Assembly: GCA_022730015.1 (NCBI GenBank)
Contig: DZBU01000002.1
Coordinates: 23,043 to 67,841, forward strand
Source of the DNA: Candidatus Elulimicrobium sp.
GTDB lineage: Bacteria; Patescibacteriota; Minisyncoccia; Phycocordibacterales; UBA918
DNA length: 44,799 bases
Reading direction: 5' to 3'
Part shown: positions 9,914-18,790 of the stretch, piece by piece
Layout of the letters: each line of letters begins with the position of its first letter
How positions within the stretch are numbered: the stretch's first letter is position 1
Notes under the pieces: model-generated
The model's database searches: none
Seen by the model: only the letters and a program-made list of their open reading frames with translations
What the model was told of the DNA's origin: nothing
Translations under genes and position numbers: made by a program

Positions 9914-10156
9914 ATGTTCACTCTTAAAACCACAGGACTCACTGAGTCAGTAACTCTAAAGAATCTTCCATCGATCCGTCAGGCATTTGTGGTAGCTGCC
10001 GGCATTATCGTCGCCAGTTACTTCCTGGAACACTTTGTGCATCCAGTGTTTGATTGGCTGCCACTCTTGGTCGCGGGTGGGCTCATGGTCGCCGGCCTCT
10101 CGGGTTTTTGTCCGATGGTGTACTTCTTGCAAAAATTGCAGGGCGATAAGAAATAG
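9914..10156 (+). CDS. DUF2892-like small inner-membrane protein
   Basis: 80 aa, two TM segments, 'AGLSGFCPMVYFLQKL' C-terminal motif typical of YgaP-type DUF2892. Confidence 0.65.
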   Translation: MFTLKTTGLTESVTLKNLPSIRQAFVVAAGIIVASYFLEHFVHPVFDWLPLLVAGGLMVAGLSGFCPMVYFLQKLQGDKK

Positions 10157-10178
10157 ATTTCAACGATCCGTACAAAAT

Positions 10179-10203
10179 AAAGCCACTGCTATGCAGTGGC
10201 TTT
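10179..10203 (+). terminator. Intrinsic terminator of the RND operon
   Basis: aaagccactgc-tat-gcagtggctttt. Confidence 0.8.
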
Positions 10204-10208
10204 TATGT

Positions 10209-10604
10209 TCACTCAGGGTGAGAGTGTCCGAGGAGCTGGAAGCTGGTGATTGAGTTTTCCATTGAGAGTCCAAGGATCCGGATCGGAATGGTAACTGGCA
10301 ATGCTTTCTCTCGTAATTGAAAAAACGATTGTCTTCCTCTTAGGATTCGGACACTTCGTTTTTGTATTATGGATAGGAATACCTGCTTATCGAGTTGGCC
10401 ACCATGTATAGAGAGTATCTCTAATCCGTCAGTTTCAATCAATGACAGGTTGGGATATTCATCAATGCAGAAGGTGTCCGCATTGGGTAAGTAATGTAGC
10501 GTTGCATCCAACGGAAGAACAAGGTCAAGCTTTGCACTTTTTTCTTTCTCATGAACGTCTCCTTGTATTGAGTTGTGAGGAATACCAAGACCTGCCTCGG
10601 ACAT
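10209..10604 (-). CDS. Hypothetical protein
   Basis: 131-aa ORF; no family recognised. Confidence 0.45.
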   Translation of the reverse strand: MSEAGLGIPHNSIQGDVHEKEKSAKLDLVLPLDATLHYLPNADTFCIDEYPNLSLIETDGLEILSIHGGQLDKQVFLSIIQKRSVRILRGRQSFFQLREKALPVTIPIRILGLSMENSITSFQLLGHSHPE

Positions 10605-10698
10605 TTCTATGACAAAAGTAAATTTTCGTCAAACGGAGGGGTAAGCAAATGAAACTTTCCTGGTTTATAAAATTGTTGTAAATCGGTATAAACTAAAT

Positions 10699-10714
10699 TG
10701 TGACCTTTGTCACG
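10699..10714 (+). promoter_or_regulatory. CRP/FNR-like palindrome upstream of the amylase gene
   Basis: TGTGA-CCTTTG-TCACG, 20-35 nt upstream of ATG 10734. Confidence 0.35.
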
Positions 10715-10733
10715 TGATACCATTCATAGTGAC

Positions 10734-12461
10734 ATGGAACAACGTACGTCCTGGCAATCGATCGATCAAATTGACTTTACGCCGAGAAAGCAAATGCACC
10801 CCTCGCCACATGATTGGCGAGACCACTTTATTTATTTTCTTTTGGTCGATCGGTTTGATGACAACAAATGGCGCATCCCGTACTGGGGCTCTCGAAAAAA
10901 GAGGCAGCAAGATATCCGAAAGGGGATCGGAGTGCACGGCGGTAACCTTAAGGGGGTGAAGAGTCGTCTAAAATATCTTAAATCGCTTGGTATCACGACC
11001 ATTTGGCTTAGTCCAGTTTTTAAGAATCGGGTGGATCAGGGTGGGTCGCTCCACGGCTACGCGATACAAGATTTCTTAGAAGTTGATCCACACTTTGGTA
11101 CTAAAAAAGACCTGTGTGACTTGGTTGATGCTGCCCACCGACTAGGTATGTATATTATCCTCGATATTGTCATCAATCACACGGCAGATAATTGGGCATA
11201 TGAAGGAGACGCAAAACCACCCTTTTCGACTGACGGTACTCGCTACCCATTTGGTTTCTGGCGTTCCGAACACAATTCTAATGAGCTAGGTCCTGATGAT
11301 GCGGTCTGGCCGGCCGAACTCCAAGACCCCGATTGCTATACCCGCAGGGGAGTGATCGATAATTGGAACAATGCGACGCAAGCCGTGCAGGGGGATTTTT
11401 TTAATCTCAAGGATCTCGATCTAAACTACTTACCTACGCTCAAAACACTGACAGCTATTTATAAATATTGGATCGTTGAAACCAACATCGATGGCTATCG
11501 AGTTGATACAGTAAAGCATGTCGATAACGAGCCGTCGGTTAAATTCTTTAACGCGATCAAGGAATTCACCGAGAGCATCGGAAAGCAAAACTTTTTGATC
11601 TTTGGAGAGATTGTTGACGGAGACGCGGTTATCGCCAAGTACGTCGGTAATCAAACAGTTAACAATGAACAAATTCAGGCGCTTGATGCTTCGCTCGATT
11701 TCCCGCTCTACTTTGTTCTTGATGAGGTTATCAAACGGAGGTTGAGCCCGGCTGCACTACGGAAGCGCTACGAAGTGATGCGTGACACGTACCAGCATAG
11801 TGATGGTAGTGACCTCTTGGTAACATTCATCGATAATCACGATCAGATGAGTCGACCGTATCATCGTTTTCTTTTTGATGCCGAAGATACGCGTCAGGCA
11901 ATCCTCGGTGTGGGGTACCTGCTCACTACGCTTGGTATTCCTTCGATCTATTACGGAACAGAGCAGGGTTTCAACGGAGGAGGGGAAGCTGGTGCGCATC
12001 AAGACAACTTCATTCGTGAATGTATGTTCGGAGGACGGTGGGGAGCTTTTGGTACCCGACACTGGCACTTTTTCAATAAGCGGTACAGGCTGTACCGAGC
12101 GATCGCAGAGACTGCACAGGTTCGTGCCACCGAACCGACACTTCGCTATGGCCGGTTATATTTCCGAGAAATTTCTAAGGACGGGGTCAATTTTCACTAT
12201 CCAGAACTGAACAGTGGTTTTCTTGCTTTCTCACGGATCCATGATGATACAGAGATAGTGATGGTCATGAATCTTCGTGCCGAGACGGACACCAACCACG
12301 TCATGTTAGATGGAGTCTTTTCGCCACCCGGTACCGCTTTGGTCGACTTGCTTGACAGTGGACGGACGTATCTTACGACCGAGGGAGTAAATAGCTCGGT
12401 GGTGCGGATCACGCTGGAGCCGTATGGAATGGTGATACTGAAGAAGGAAAAAAGAAAATAG
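10734..12461 (+). CDS. Alpha-amylase family (GH13) glycoside hydrolase
   Basis: GH13 blocks DIVINHT, GYRVDTVKH, FGEIVDGD, FIDNHDQ; internal ATG at 10734 preferred over the 10707 start. Confidence 0.92.
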   Translation: MEQRTSWQSIDQIDFTPRKQMHPSPHDWRDHFIYFLLVDRFDDNKWRIPYWGSRKKRQQDIRKGIGVHGGNLKGVKSRLKYLKSLGITTIWLSPVFKNRVDQGGSLHGYAIQDFLEVDPHFGTKKDLCDLVDAAHRLGMYIILDIVINHTADNWAYEGDAKPPFSTDGTRYPFGFWRSEHNSNELGPDDAVWPAELQDPDCYTRRGVIDNWNNATQAVQGDFFNLKDLDLNYLPTLKTLTAIYKYWIVETNIDGYRVDTVKHVDNEPSVKFFNAIKEFTESIGKQNFLIFGEIVDGDAVIAKYVGNQTVNNEQIQALDASLDFPLYFVLDEVIKRRLSPAALRKRYEVMRDTYQHSDGSDLLVTFIDNHDQMSRPYHRFLFDAEDTRQAILGVGYLLTTLGIPSIYYGTEQGFNGGGEAGAHQDNFIRECMFGGRWGAFGTRHWHFFNKRYRLYRAIAETAQVRATEPTLRYGRLYFREISKDGVNFHYPELNSGFLAFSRIHDDTEIVMVMNLRAETDTNHVMLDGVFSPPGTALVDLLDSGRTYLTTEGVNSSVVRITLEPYGMVILKKEKRK

Positions 12462-12514
12462 GAGAAGTGGCTCAAAAACAAAAACAACGTGTAGGGCGTT
12501 GTTTCGTAAAGAGA

Positions 12515-12868
12515 TTAGGTCTGGAACAGAAAGGTATCATCATAAAAAGTTATTGAACGCCTATCAGATAGACACTCTTTAACTAAGAATTCCTCGCCTG
12601 TATTGAGCAGTACATACAACCAGTCATAGGTGTTATGTTTCGCTTTCTTCACTACGTATCCCTTAGAGTTAGAATGAATATTACGTAGGTCGACTTCTCT
12701 GTTGGAGGAAAATTTAACTTGAACTCTGAAGAGCTTATCACCCACATCCACGACCAGATCATAGGGTGCAGATTCGGTGATAGGGAGGACTACATCGTAA
12801 CCAAGTTTTGTGAAGGTGGCTATGCACTGAGTGGTCGCGATATCACCCTTTCGTTGGGTCGTTCTCAT
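12515..12868 (-). CDS. PD-(D/E)XK-type endonuclease-like protein
   Basis: MRTTQRKGDIATTQCIATFTKLGYDVVLPITESAPYDLVVDVGDKLFRVQVKFSS: D-V-x9-QVK catalytic-like core; start refined to 12868. Confidence 0.65.
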   Translation of the reverse strand: MRTTQRKGDIATTQCIATFTKLGYDVVLPITESAPYDLVVDVGDKLFRVQVKFSSNREVDLRNIHSNSKGYVVKKAKHNTYDWLYVLLNTGEEFLVKECLSDRRSITFYDDTFLFQT

Positions 12869-12880
12869 AACTTCTGTATT

Positions 12881-12919
12881 ATAACACAAGGACGGTATGC
12901 AATACCGTCCTTGTGTTAT
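12881..12919. terminator. 18-bp perfect hairpin between tRNA-Ser and the endonuclease gene
   Basis: ataacacaaggacggtat-gca-ataccgtccttgtgttat. Confidence 0.65.
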
Positions 12920-12931
12920 TAAAAAACAGTG

Positions 12932-13018
12932 CGGAGGGAGAGGGATTCGAACCCTCGAAGAGCTTTCACCCTTAACAGTTTTCAAGACTGCCGCCTTCAA
13001 CCACTCAGCCATCCCTCC
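12932..13018 (-). tRNA. tRNA-Ser(TGA)
   Basis: GGAGGGATGGCTGAGTGGTTGAAGGCGGCAGTCTTGAAAACTGTTAAGGGTGAAAGCTCTTCGAGGGTTCGAATCCCTCTCCCTCCG; long variable arm; CCA not encoded. Confidence 0.95.
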
Positions 13019-13127
13019 GCACTGTTTTCTAAACAGCGTACGACTTTTCTTTTGTGCGTCCGATAATAACAGAAGAGACGTGAATTGTACACCGTTTCGA
13101 CTTGTCTGTTGTGATACAATTTCACCA

Positions 13128-13598
13128 ATGGAATCAACACCACGAAGCGTCGCTTGGGAGGCGCCTGAACATCATCATATCGAGAAGGGAAACGATTGGT
13201 TTTTTGCTCTCGCGATCATCATCGTTGCGCTCGTTATCGTTGCAATATTATTCAATAATGTTCTCTTTGCTTTACTTATCGGGCTCGCTGGCGGAGCATT
13301 GGCAGTGTCTGCTGCCAAGCGACCATCTATCATCCCATACTCGGTAAGTGTTCGTGGAGTTAAGATTGAAGACCAACTCTATCCATTTTCTGCCCTTGAA
13401 AGCTACCGAATTGATGAGGATGATCCACGGGGGCCGCAGCTACTCATTAAGTCTAGTCGGAAGATCATGCCGCTCATGGTATTACCAATTCCTCCAGACC
13501 ACATCGATGAAATCGAATCTATTTTGAGAGAGAAATTAGAGGAAGAAGAACTTGAAGAGTCACTCTTTGTAAAGATACTGGAATTATTTGGTTTTTGA
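13128..13598 (+). CDS. Small two-TM membrane protein of unknown function
   Basis: MESTPRSVAWEAPEHHHIEKGNDWFFALAIIIVALVIVAILFNNVLFALLIGLAGG...; start refined from 12897 (which runs through tRNA-Ser). Confidence 0.7.
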   Translation: MESTPRSVAWEAPEHHHIEKGNDWFFALAIIIVALVIVAILFNNVLFALLIGLAGGALAVSAAKRPSIIPYSVSVRGVKIEDQLYPFSALESYRIDEDDPRGPQLLIKSSRKIMPLMVLPIPPDHIDEIESILREKLEEEELEESLFVKILELFGF

Positions 13599-13610
13599 TG
13601 TATTATGTGG

Positions 13611-13632
13611 CGCACTTACCAAGGTAAGTGCG
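13611..13632 (+). terminator. Hairpin, possible terminator
   Basis: cgcacttacc-aa-ggtaagtgcg. Confidence 0.5.
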
Positions 13633-13664
13633 AGAAAATAAAGTTTTCCTTTAATTTTCTACTC

Positions 13665-13736
13665 GCTCTCGTAGTTTAATGGATAAAATGCTGGTTTGCG
13701 GTACCAGCGCTCCAGGTTCGATTCCTGGCGAGAGCA
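13665..13736 (+). tRNA. tRNA-Arg(GCG)
   Basis: GCTCTCGTAGTTTAATGGATAAAATGCTGGTTTGCGGTACCAGCGCTCCAGGTTCGATTCCTGGCGAGAGCA; anticodon loop TTGCGGT; CCA not encoded. Confidence 0.9.
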
Positions 13737-13745
13737 CAAAAGGCT

Positions 13746-13771
13746 GGCCCTGATGCATCTGCATCAGGGCC
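13746..13771 (+). terminator. Hairpin downstream of tRNA-Arg
   Basis: ggccctgatgca-tc-tgcatcagggcc. Confidence 0.55.
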
Positions 13772-13873
13772 GTTGCCATATGTTGATCCTGCAAAAATTG
13801 AACTTAAAGCGTCGAAGTCGAGAGGCGGGTATATCACAGCACCTTAGTGATCACTCCACGGTACAATACTTCT

Positions 13874-16279
13874 ATGTTTCAAGGTCTTCCATTAGCTGAG
13901 GTATCAGTGCGACAAGCACAATATGGTAAGAATGAGCTACCACAAACAAGATTTCGGTTTTTGCGATTGCTGGCTCGTCAGTTCAAAAGTATTTTTATAA
14001 TACTGCTGCTACTCGCGGCGCTGGTTACGTTTTCGCTTGGTGAACCGTTTGACGCGAGTTTTATTTTACTCTTCGTATTTCTTGGAGTGTCGCTTAGTTT
14101 ATTTCAAGAATATAAATCAAACGCTACTGCCGATAAGCTTCAATCGTACCTTGTTCGAACAATCACAGTACGACGAGAAGGGAAGGATGTTGAAGTGTTT
14201 GTCACCGAATTGGTACCAGGAGATATTCTAAAACTAGAATCAGGTGAGATCATTCCGGCAGATGCTGTGGTGCGTTTTGCTCAGGGATTCGAAGTCGACG
14301 AGACCACCTTTACGGGCGAGAGTGTTCCCGTGGCCAAGACATCTTCAGTAGAGGGGGTGGGGGTTGTTGAGTCACAGGTATTACAAGGGACGATCGTTGT
14401 GCGGGGTCTTGCGTATGCGGAAGTATTTGCAACGGGGGCAAAGACAAAGTTGGCTAAGATCGCTGAAGCTACCTCAACCATAGAAAGTGTTAGTGAAGTC
14501 ACGAAAGGAGTTGATCGCATCAGTACATTCATACTGCGCACAACCCTGATCACGCTACTGTTTATTACTCTGGCCAATATTCTCATCGAAGGAGCGGCCG
14601 CAGATATTCCACACCTGCTCATTTTTGCGATCGCTTTGGCAATATCAGTCATTCCAGAGGCGTTGCCACTTGTTATGACTTTCTCGCTTTCGCATGGAGC
14701 GCTACGTCTTGCGAAGCGAAGCGTCATTGTGAAGCGGCTCGCCTCAGTGCAAGATCTAGGTTCGATCGAGCTTTTGTGTACGGATAAAACAGGCACGATT
14801 ACCGAAAATAAGTTGGTATATCAAAATGACTACCTTGTTCCGGGCTGCCCGTGGCATCCGCTCGTGCTCTCACGACTTACCGCTCACGATCTCAACGAGA
14901 AACACCCAGAACCGTTTGATCAAGCAACCGATCAAGCTTTACGTTCCGAACAGCGCGCTATTGTGAGCGAGTACACGCTTACCGAAGAGGAGCCTTTTGA
15001 TCCAGTGTTACGAAGTAATGGCGCCTATGTGCAGCACTCAAGCGGCACGGCATTACACATTCGTCGTGGGAGTCCGGAATATTTCATCGAGCAAGAGTTG
15101 ATCGATCGAGCAATGGTTAGTGATTGGTTGCTGGGCGAAGAATCGCAAGGACGACGAGTCCTCGGAGTAGGCTATGACTCTGGAGAAGGAATGCGGTTCG
15201 GGGGGTTTATTTCATTTGCAGATGTGTTGAAAGACACAACTGAAAAGACGCTTCAGCAAGCGCGCGATCTAAACGTAGCAGTCACTATTATCACAGGAGA
15301 TTCGCTCCGTGTGGCAGAGGCGATCGGGAGACAGGTCGGTTTGGTCTGTCGTGCGGAAGAGGTTATGGAAGCAGATGTTTTTTTTGCACTCCCTGAACGA
15401 GAGCAGAATAAACAAATTGGAGAGATCCGTGTTTTTGCGCGCACAACACCAGAGCAAAAACTTTCGCTCGTGCAGCTGCTTAAAGAAAGGTTCACCGTTG
15501 GCTTTTTGGGAGAGGGGATCAACGATGCAGCCGCACTCAAGGCTGCAAACGTCTCACTCGTGGTGCAGTCGGCCTCTGATGTAGCACGAGAAACGGCGGA
15601 CATTATACTGCTCGAGTCTGACCTTCGAGTAATCATTGAAGGTATTCGTTTGGGTCGCGAAACACATGCTAATACGCTCAAATACATTCGATCCACCCTC
15701 ATTTCTAATTTTGGTAATTTCTATTCGGTTGCCATTGCCTCGCTTTTCATCACGTTCTTGCCGATGCTGCCAAAGCAGCTCTTGCTTCTCAACCTCCTTT
15801 CCGATTTTCCGATGATGGCGATCGCTTTCGATCGAGTGAGTAAGGCCGAGATCGCTCAACCACAGAAGTATGATTTTCGCACTTTATATATAATCTTTAT
15901 CACGCTCGGTCTGGTGAGTACCATCTTTGATTTTATGTGGTTCGGGCTCTTCTATCAGGAGGGGCCGGCGGTACTGCAGACCAACTGGTTTATTGGCAGC
16001 GTACTGACCGAGATACTCATACTGCTATCAATTCGCTCAATGTTGCCAATAGAAAAATCTGGCCGCCCAGCACCGATCATTCTATGGTTATCAGGTTTTG
16101 CAATTGTGACTACAATCCTCATTCCGGTGATTCCAGTTACGGCAGAATATTTTGAATTCACCACTCCGACCTGGTCTGATCTAGGATTGATCGTTCTGCT
16201 TGCCGGCATATATTTAGTGGTGACGGAAATAGTGAAAAGGCCACTAGTTCGTTTCTTAAAAAACCGAAATCCAGTGTAA
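13874..16279 (+). CDS. P-type cation-translocating ATPase (P2/P3-like)
   Basis: TGES, DKTGTITENK, LGEGINDAAALKAANVSL; start at MFQGLPLAEVSVRQAQYGKNELP. Confidence 0.92.
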   Translation: MFQGLPLAEVSVRQAQYGKNELPQTRFRFLRLLARQFKSIFIILLLLAALVTFSLGEPFDASFILLFVFLGVSLSLFQEYKSNATADKLQSYLVRTITVRREGKDVEVFVTELVPGDILKLESGEIIPADAVVRFAQGFEVDETTFTGESVPVAKTSSVEGVGVVESQVLQGTIVVRGLAYAEVFATGAKTKLAKIAEATSTIESVSEVTKGVDRISTFILRTTLITLLFITLANILIEGAAADIPHLLIFAIALAISVIPEALPLVMTFSLSHGALRLAKRSVIVKRLASVQDLGSIELLCTDKTGTITENKLVYQNDYLVPGCPWHPLVLSRLTAHDLNEKHPEPFDQATDQALRSEQRAIVSEYTLTEEEPFDPVLRSNGAYVQHSSGTALHIRRGSPEYFIEQELIDRAMVSDWLLGEESQGRRVLGVGYDSGEGMRFGGFISFADVLKDTTEKTLQQARDLNVAVTIITGDSLRVAEAIGRQVGLVCRAEEVMEADVFFALPEREQNKQIGEIRVFARTTPEQKLSLVQLLKERFTVGFLGEGINDAAALKAANVSLVVQSASDVARETADIILLESDLRVIIEGIRLGRETHANTLKYIRSTLISNFGNFYSVAIASLFITFLPMLPKQLLLLNLLSDFPMMAIAFDRVSKAEIAQPQKYDFRTLYIIFITLGLVSTIFDFMWFGLFYQEGPAVLQTNWFIGSVLTEILILLSIRSMLPIEKSGRPAPIILWLSGFAIVTTILIPVIPVTAEYFEFTTPTWSDLGLIVLLAGIYLVVTEIVKRPLVRFLKNRNPV

Positions 16280-16316
16280 GTATTGGTAGAAATCATTTCA
16301 TGCTATGCTACGAACC

Positions 16317-16703
16317 ATGAAACGATTAGGAATTGATTTTGGTTCAAAAAAGATTGGAATTTCGCTCACTGATGATGGAGGGCAAATGGCCTTTCCACAT
16401 GCGGTAGTATCAAATGATGCAAAATTTTTTGCCTACCTAGAATCGTTGGTGAACGAGCGGGGAGTGAAAGAAATCGTCATTGGTCACTCGCTCAACAACC
16501 AAGGAGAACCAAACAAGATCCATGAAGCGGTCGAGGCGCTCATGCTTGATGTAACCCTGCATATCGGTGTGCCAGTACACCTTGAGCCAGAGCAGTATTC
16601 CAGTCGGCAGGCTGCCCAAACGCAGGGGAAGAACAGTCAGCTTGATGCCTCGGCGGCCGCACTAATTCTCGATAGCTATCTTACTAAATTAAAAAACAAA
16701 TGA
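16317..16703 (+). CDS. ruvX: Putative pre-16S rRNA nuclease / Holliday junction resolvase-like RuvX (YqgF)
   Basis: MKRLGIDFGSKKIGISLTDDGGQMAFP...VIGHSLNNQGEPNK...LDASAAALILDSYL. Confidence 0.92.
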   Translation: MKRLGIDFGSKKIGISLTDDGGQMAFPHAVVSNDAKFFAYLESLVNERGVKEIVIGHSLNNQGEPNKIHEAVEALMLDVTLHIGVPVHLEPEQYSSRQAAQTQGKNSQLDASAAALILDSYLTKLKNK

Positions 16704-16706
16704 TCT

Positions 16707-17036
16707 ATGTCTATTTCTTACGAAGATTTTGCAAAGTTAGATATTCGCATTGGTACCATACTCGCTGTTGAGCTGGTCGAAGGAGCCGATCGACTTTTGA
16801 AGCTTTCGGTTGATCTTGGTGAGGAGCAGCCACGACAGATCATTTCAGGTATCCGTGAATCCTTTGCTGACCCTCAGGAGTTGGCTGGTAAGCAGTGTCC
16901 GTTTTTGATCAATCTAGAACCACGTACTATTCGTGGCTTTGAGAGTCAGGGGATGATTTTGGCTGGAGGAGAGGGTGATCTTTTTACCCTTCTTCATCCA
17001 GCGATAGTGGTACCACCTGGTACGCAAATACACTAA
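16707..17036 (+). CDS. tRNA-binding-domain protein (MetG C-terminal/CsaA-like)
   Basis: YEDFAKLDIRIGTILAVELVEGADRLLKLSVDLGEE...IISGIRESF...LEPRTIRGFESQGMILA. Confidence 0.9.
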   Translation: MSISYEDFAKLDIRIGTILAVELVEGADRLLKLSVDLGEEQPRQIISGIRESFADPQELAGKQCPFLINLEPRTIRGFESQGMILAGGEGDLFTLLHPAIVVPPGTQIH

Positions 17037-17041
17037 CAGGT

Positions 17042-17653
17042 ATGTCATTAGAAAAAGATATTGAGCACAAGATCGAAGAGGTGTTAGACGCCGACACGGT
17101 TACCAAAGCGACTGATGTCATTAAATCACGCTTTGGTCTCACTACACTTGGAGTCATCTCTTTCTTGGAGTCGGCATTACCAATTCCGCTTGTTACTGAC
17201 CCATTCATGATTGCGGCAATTTTGGTCGATCGAACGCGTACTGCACGAATTGTTCTTATTACGACACTGACCTCAACCCTTGGAGGTATTGCTGCTTACT
17301 TTATGGCGATGTTTTTCTTCGATCTTCTCGTTACCTATTTACCACAGATAGCAGTTGAAGAATTCTACACACTGCTTAATGGAAATGGATCAAACACGCT
17401 TATTATTACGCTCTTGGGAGCGGTCACTCCCATTCCATACACGACCACAGCGTGGGTGGTGGGGGTACTCAAGGGAAGTCTTCTTATCTTCATACTTGGT
17501 TCTATAATTGGTCGTGGGTTTCGTTATGTGATCGTCGGATTCAGTACCTATTATTTTGGCTCGTTGGCATTTAAGTACGCCAGACAATACATTGGTATCA
17601 TTTCAATGTTCTTGATTGCGGTCGCGGTCATTTATTTTTTACTCAACATGTGA
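17042..17653 (+). CDS. VTT/YqaA-like (SNARE-associated, DedA-type) membrane protein
   Basis: Multi-TM, 'SFLESALPIPLVTDPFMIAAILVDRTRTARIVLITTLTSTLGGIAAYFMA'. Confidence 0.7.
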   Translation: MSLEKDIEHKIEEVLDADTVTKATDVIKSRFGLTTLGVISFLESALPIPLVTDPFMIAAILVDRTRTARIVLITTLTSTLGGIAAYFMAMFFFDLLVTYLPQIAVEEFYTLLNGNGSNTLIITLLGAVTPIPYTTTAWVVGVLKGSLLIFILGSIIGRGFRYVIVGFSTYYFGSLAFKYARQYIGIISMFLIAVAVIYFLLNM

Positions 17654-17701
17654 GTTGCTGCCTCGAAAGGGGCGTAGTAACAGCGTATACTAGAGACACG
17701 T

Positions 17702-18787
17702 ATGTCGGTCTTTTTACGCATAATGCCCACCCCAACATTTCTTACTATGCCAGCTGTTGGGGTCGATATTTCAGATACCTCCCTGAAGTACATCTCCTTT
17801 GATTCCTCCTGGTCAAAGAAAGAAAGAAAACTAAAACAATGGGGCGACATTACCATACCAAACGGTGTGGTAGAGCGAGGACAAGTTCAAGATAAAGGAC
17901 AATTGGTGGCAGTCTTGAAAGAATTTAAGACTGAAACAAAAGCAGAGTTTGTACGGGTTTCTCTTCCTGAAGAGCGAGCGTATCTTTTTGAGACAGAGAT
18001 CAAAAAAAACACACCCTTGAAGGAGGTGCGTGGTCTGCTGGAGTTTAAGCTGGAAGAAAATGTTCCGATCCCGTCACGGGATGTGCACTTCGATTACACG
18101 ATTTTGCCGCAGTCTAGCGAAGGTCGCTCGGTGCAAGTTGCAGTCGCTGCCTACGCAAAGGAAACGATTCAACAATACTACGAGGCAAGTATTGAGGCTG
18201 GTTTACACCCGATCTCATTTGAGATCGAAGCTCAGGCGATGGCTAGAGCGGTCATTCCTCGAGATTTGGGTGGCGCGGTGATGCTTGTTGATTTCGGGAG
18301 AACTCGAACGGGAGTAGGTATCGCGTGTGGAGGTATCTTGCTTTACACTTCGACAATTGATACGGGAGGTGATTCTTTGTCACAAGCATTGCGAAAAGCA
18401 GTCGGTCAGGATATTTCTGAACGAGATCTGACGATGATCAAAAATACCCAAGGATTGATACGAGGAGTTGATTCTTCAGATGCTTACGAAGCGTTACTGG
18501 GGGCAGTCAGTGTCATTAAAGATGAGTTGGCCACTCGCATGCAGTATTGGCATTTGCGTAACGGAAATAGCGACGCTCGACGCATTAATTCAATTGTGCT
18601 CTGTGGTGGTAGTGCAAATTTGAAAGGGATTCCGTCATATTTGAGCGAAACACTTATGGTGCCTACTGTACGTGGCAATGTTTGGGAGAATGCTCTTTCG
18701 CTTGAGGAAACAATACCACCGATTGATCGTCAGCATTCGTTCGGCTATGCGACGGCGATTGGTCTAGCCTTAAGAGACGCATCGTAG
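17702..18787 (+). CDS. pilM: Type IV pilus assembly protein PilM
   Basis: VGVDISDTSLKYISFDSS...; actin-like ATPase, 'LVDFGRTRTGVGIACGGILLYTSTIDTGGDSLSQAL', 'IVLCGGSANLKGIPSYLSE'. Confidence 0.88.
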   Translation: MSVFLRIMPTPTFLTMPAVGVDISDTSLKYISFDSSWSKKERKLKQWGDITIPNGVVERGQVQDKGQLVAVLKEFKTETKAEFVRVSLPEERAYLFETEIKKNTPLKEVRGLLEFKLEENVPIPSRDVHFDYTILPQSSEGRSVQVAVAAYAKETIQQYYEASIEAGLHPISFEIEAQAMARAVIPRDLGGAVMLVDFGRTRTGVGIACGGILLYTSTIDTGGDSLSQALRKAVGQDISERDLTMIKNTQGLIRGVDSSDAYEALLGAVSVIKDELATRMQYWHLRNGNSDARRINSIVLCGGSANLKGIPSYLSETLMVPTVRGNVWENALSLEETIPPIDRQHSFGYATAIGLALRDAS

Positions 18788-18790
18788 CAT

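Noticed and set aside
12515-13012. 165-aa ORF starting MAEWLKAAVLKTVKGESSSRVRIPLPPHC
   Set aside because: The first ~29 residues are a read-through of the tRNA-Ser gene (a well-known spurious 'MAEWLKAAVLKT' translation); the real CDS starts at 12868.
12897-13127. N-terminal extension of the 233-aa plus-strand ORF
   Set aside because: It overlaps tRNA-Ser on the opposite strand; a promoter-like TACAAT and ATG at 13128 give a better start.
15253-15859. Antisense ORFs within the P-type ATPase
   Set aside because: Shadow ORFs of a high-confidence CDS.
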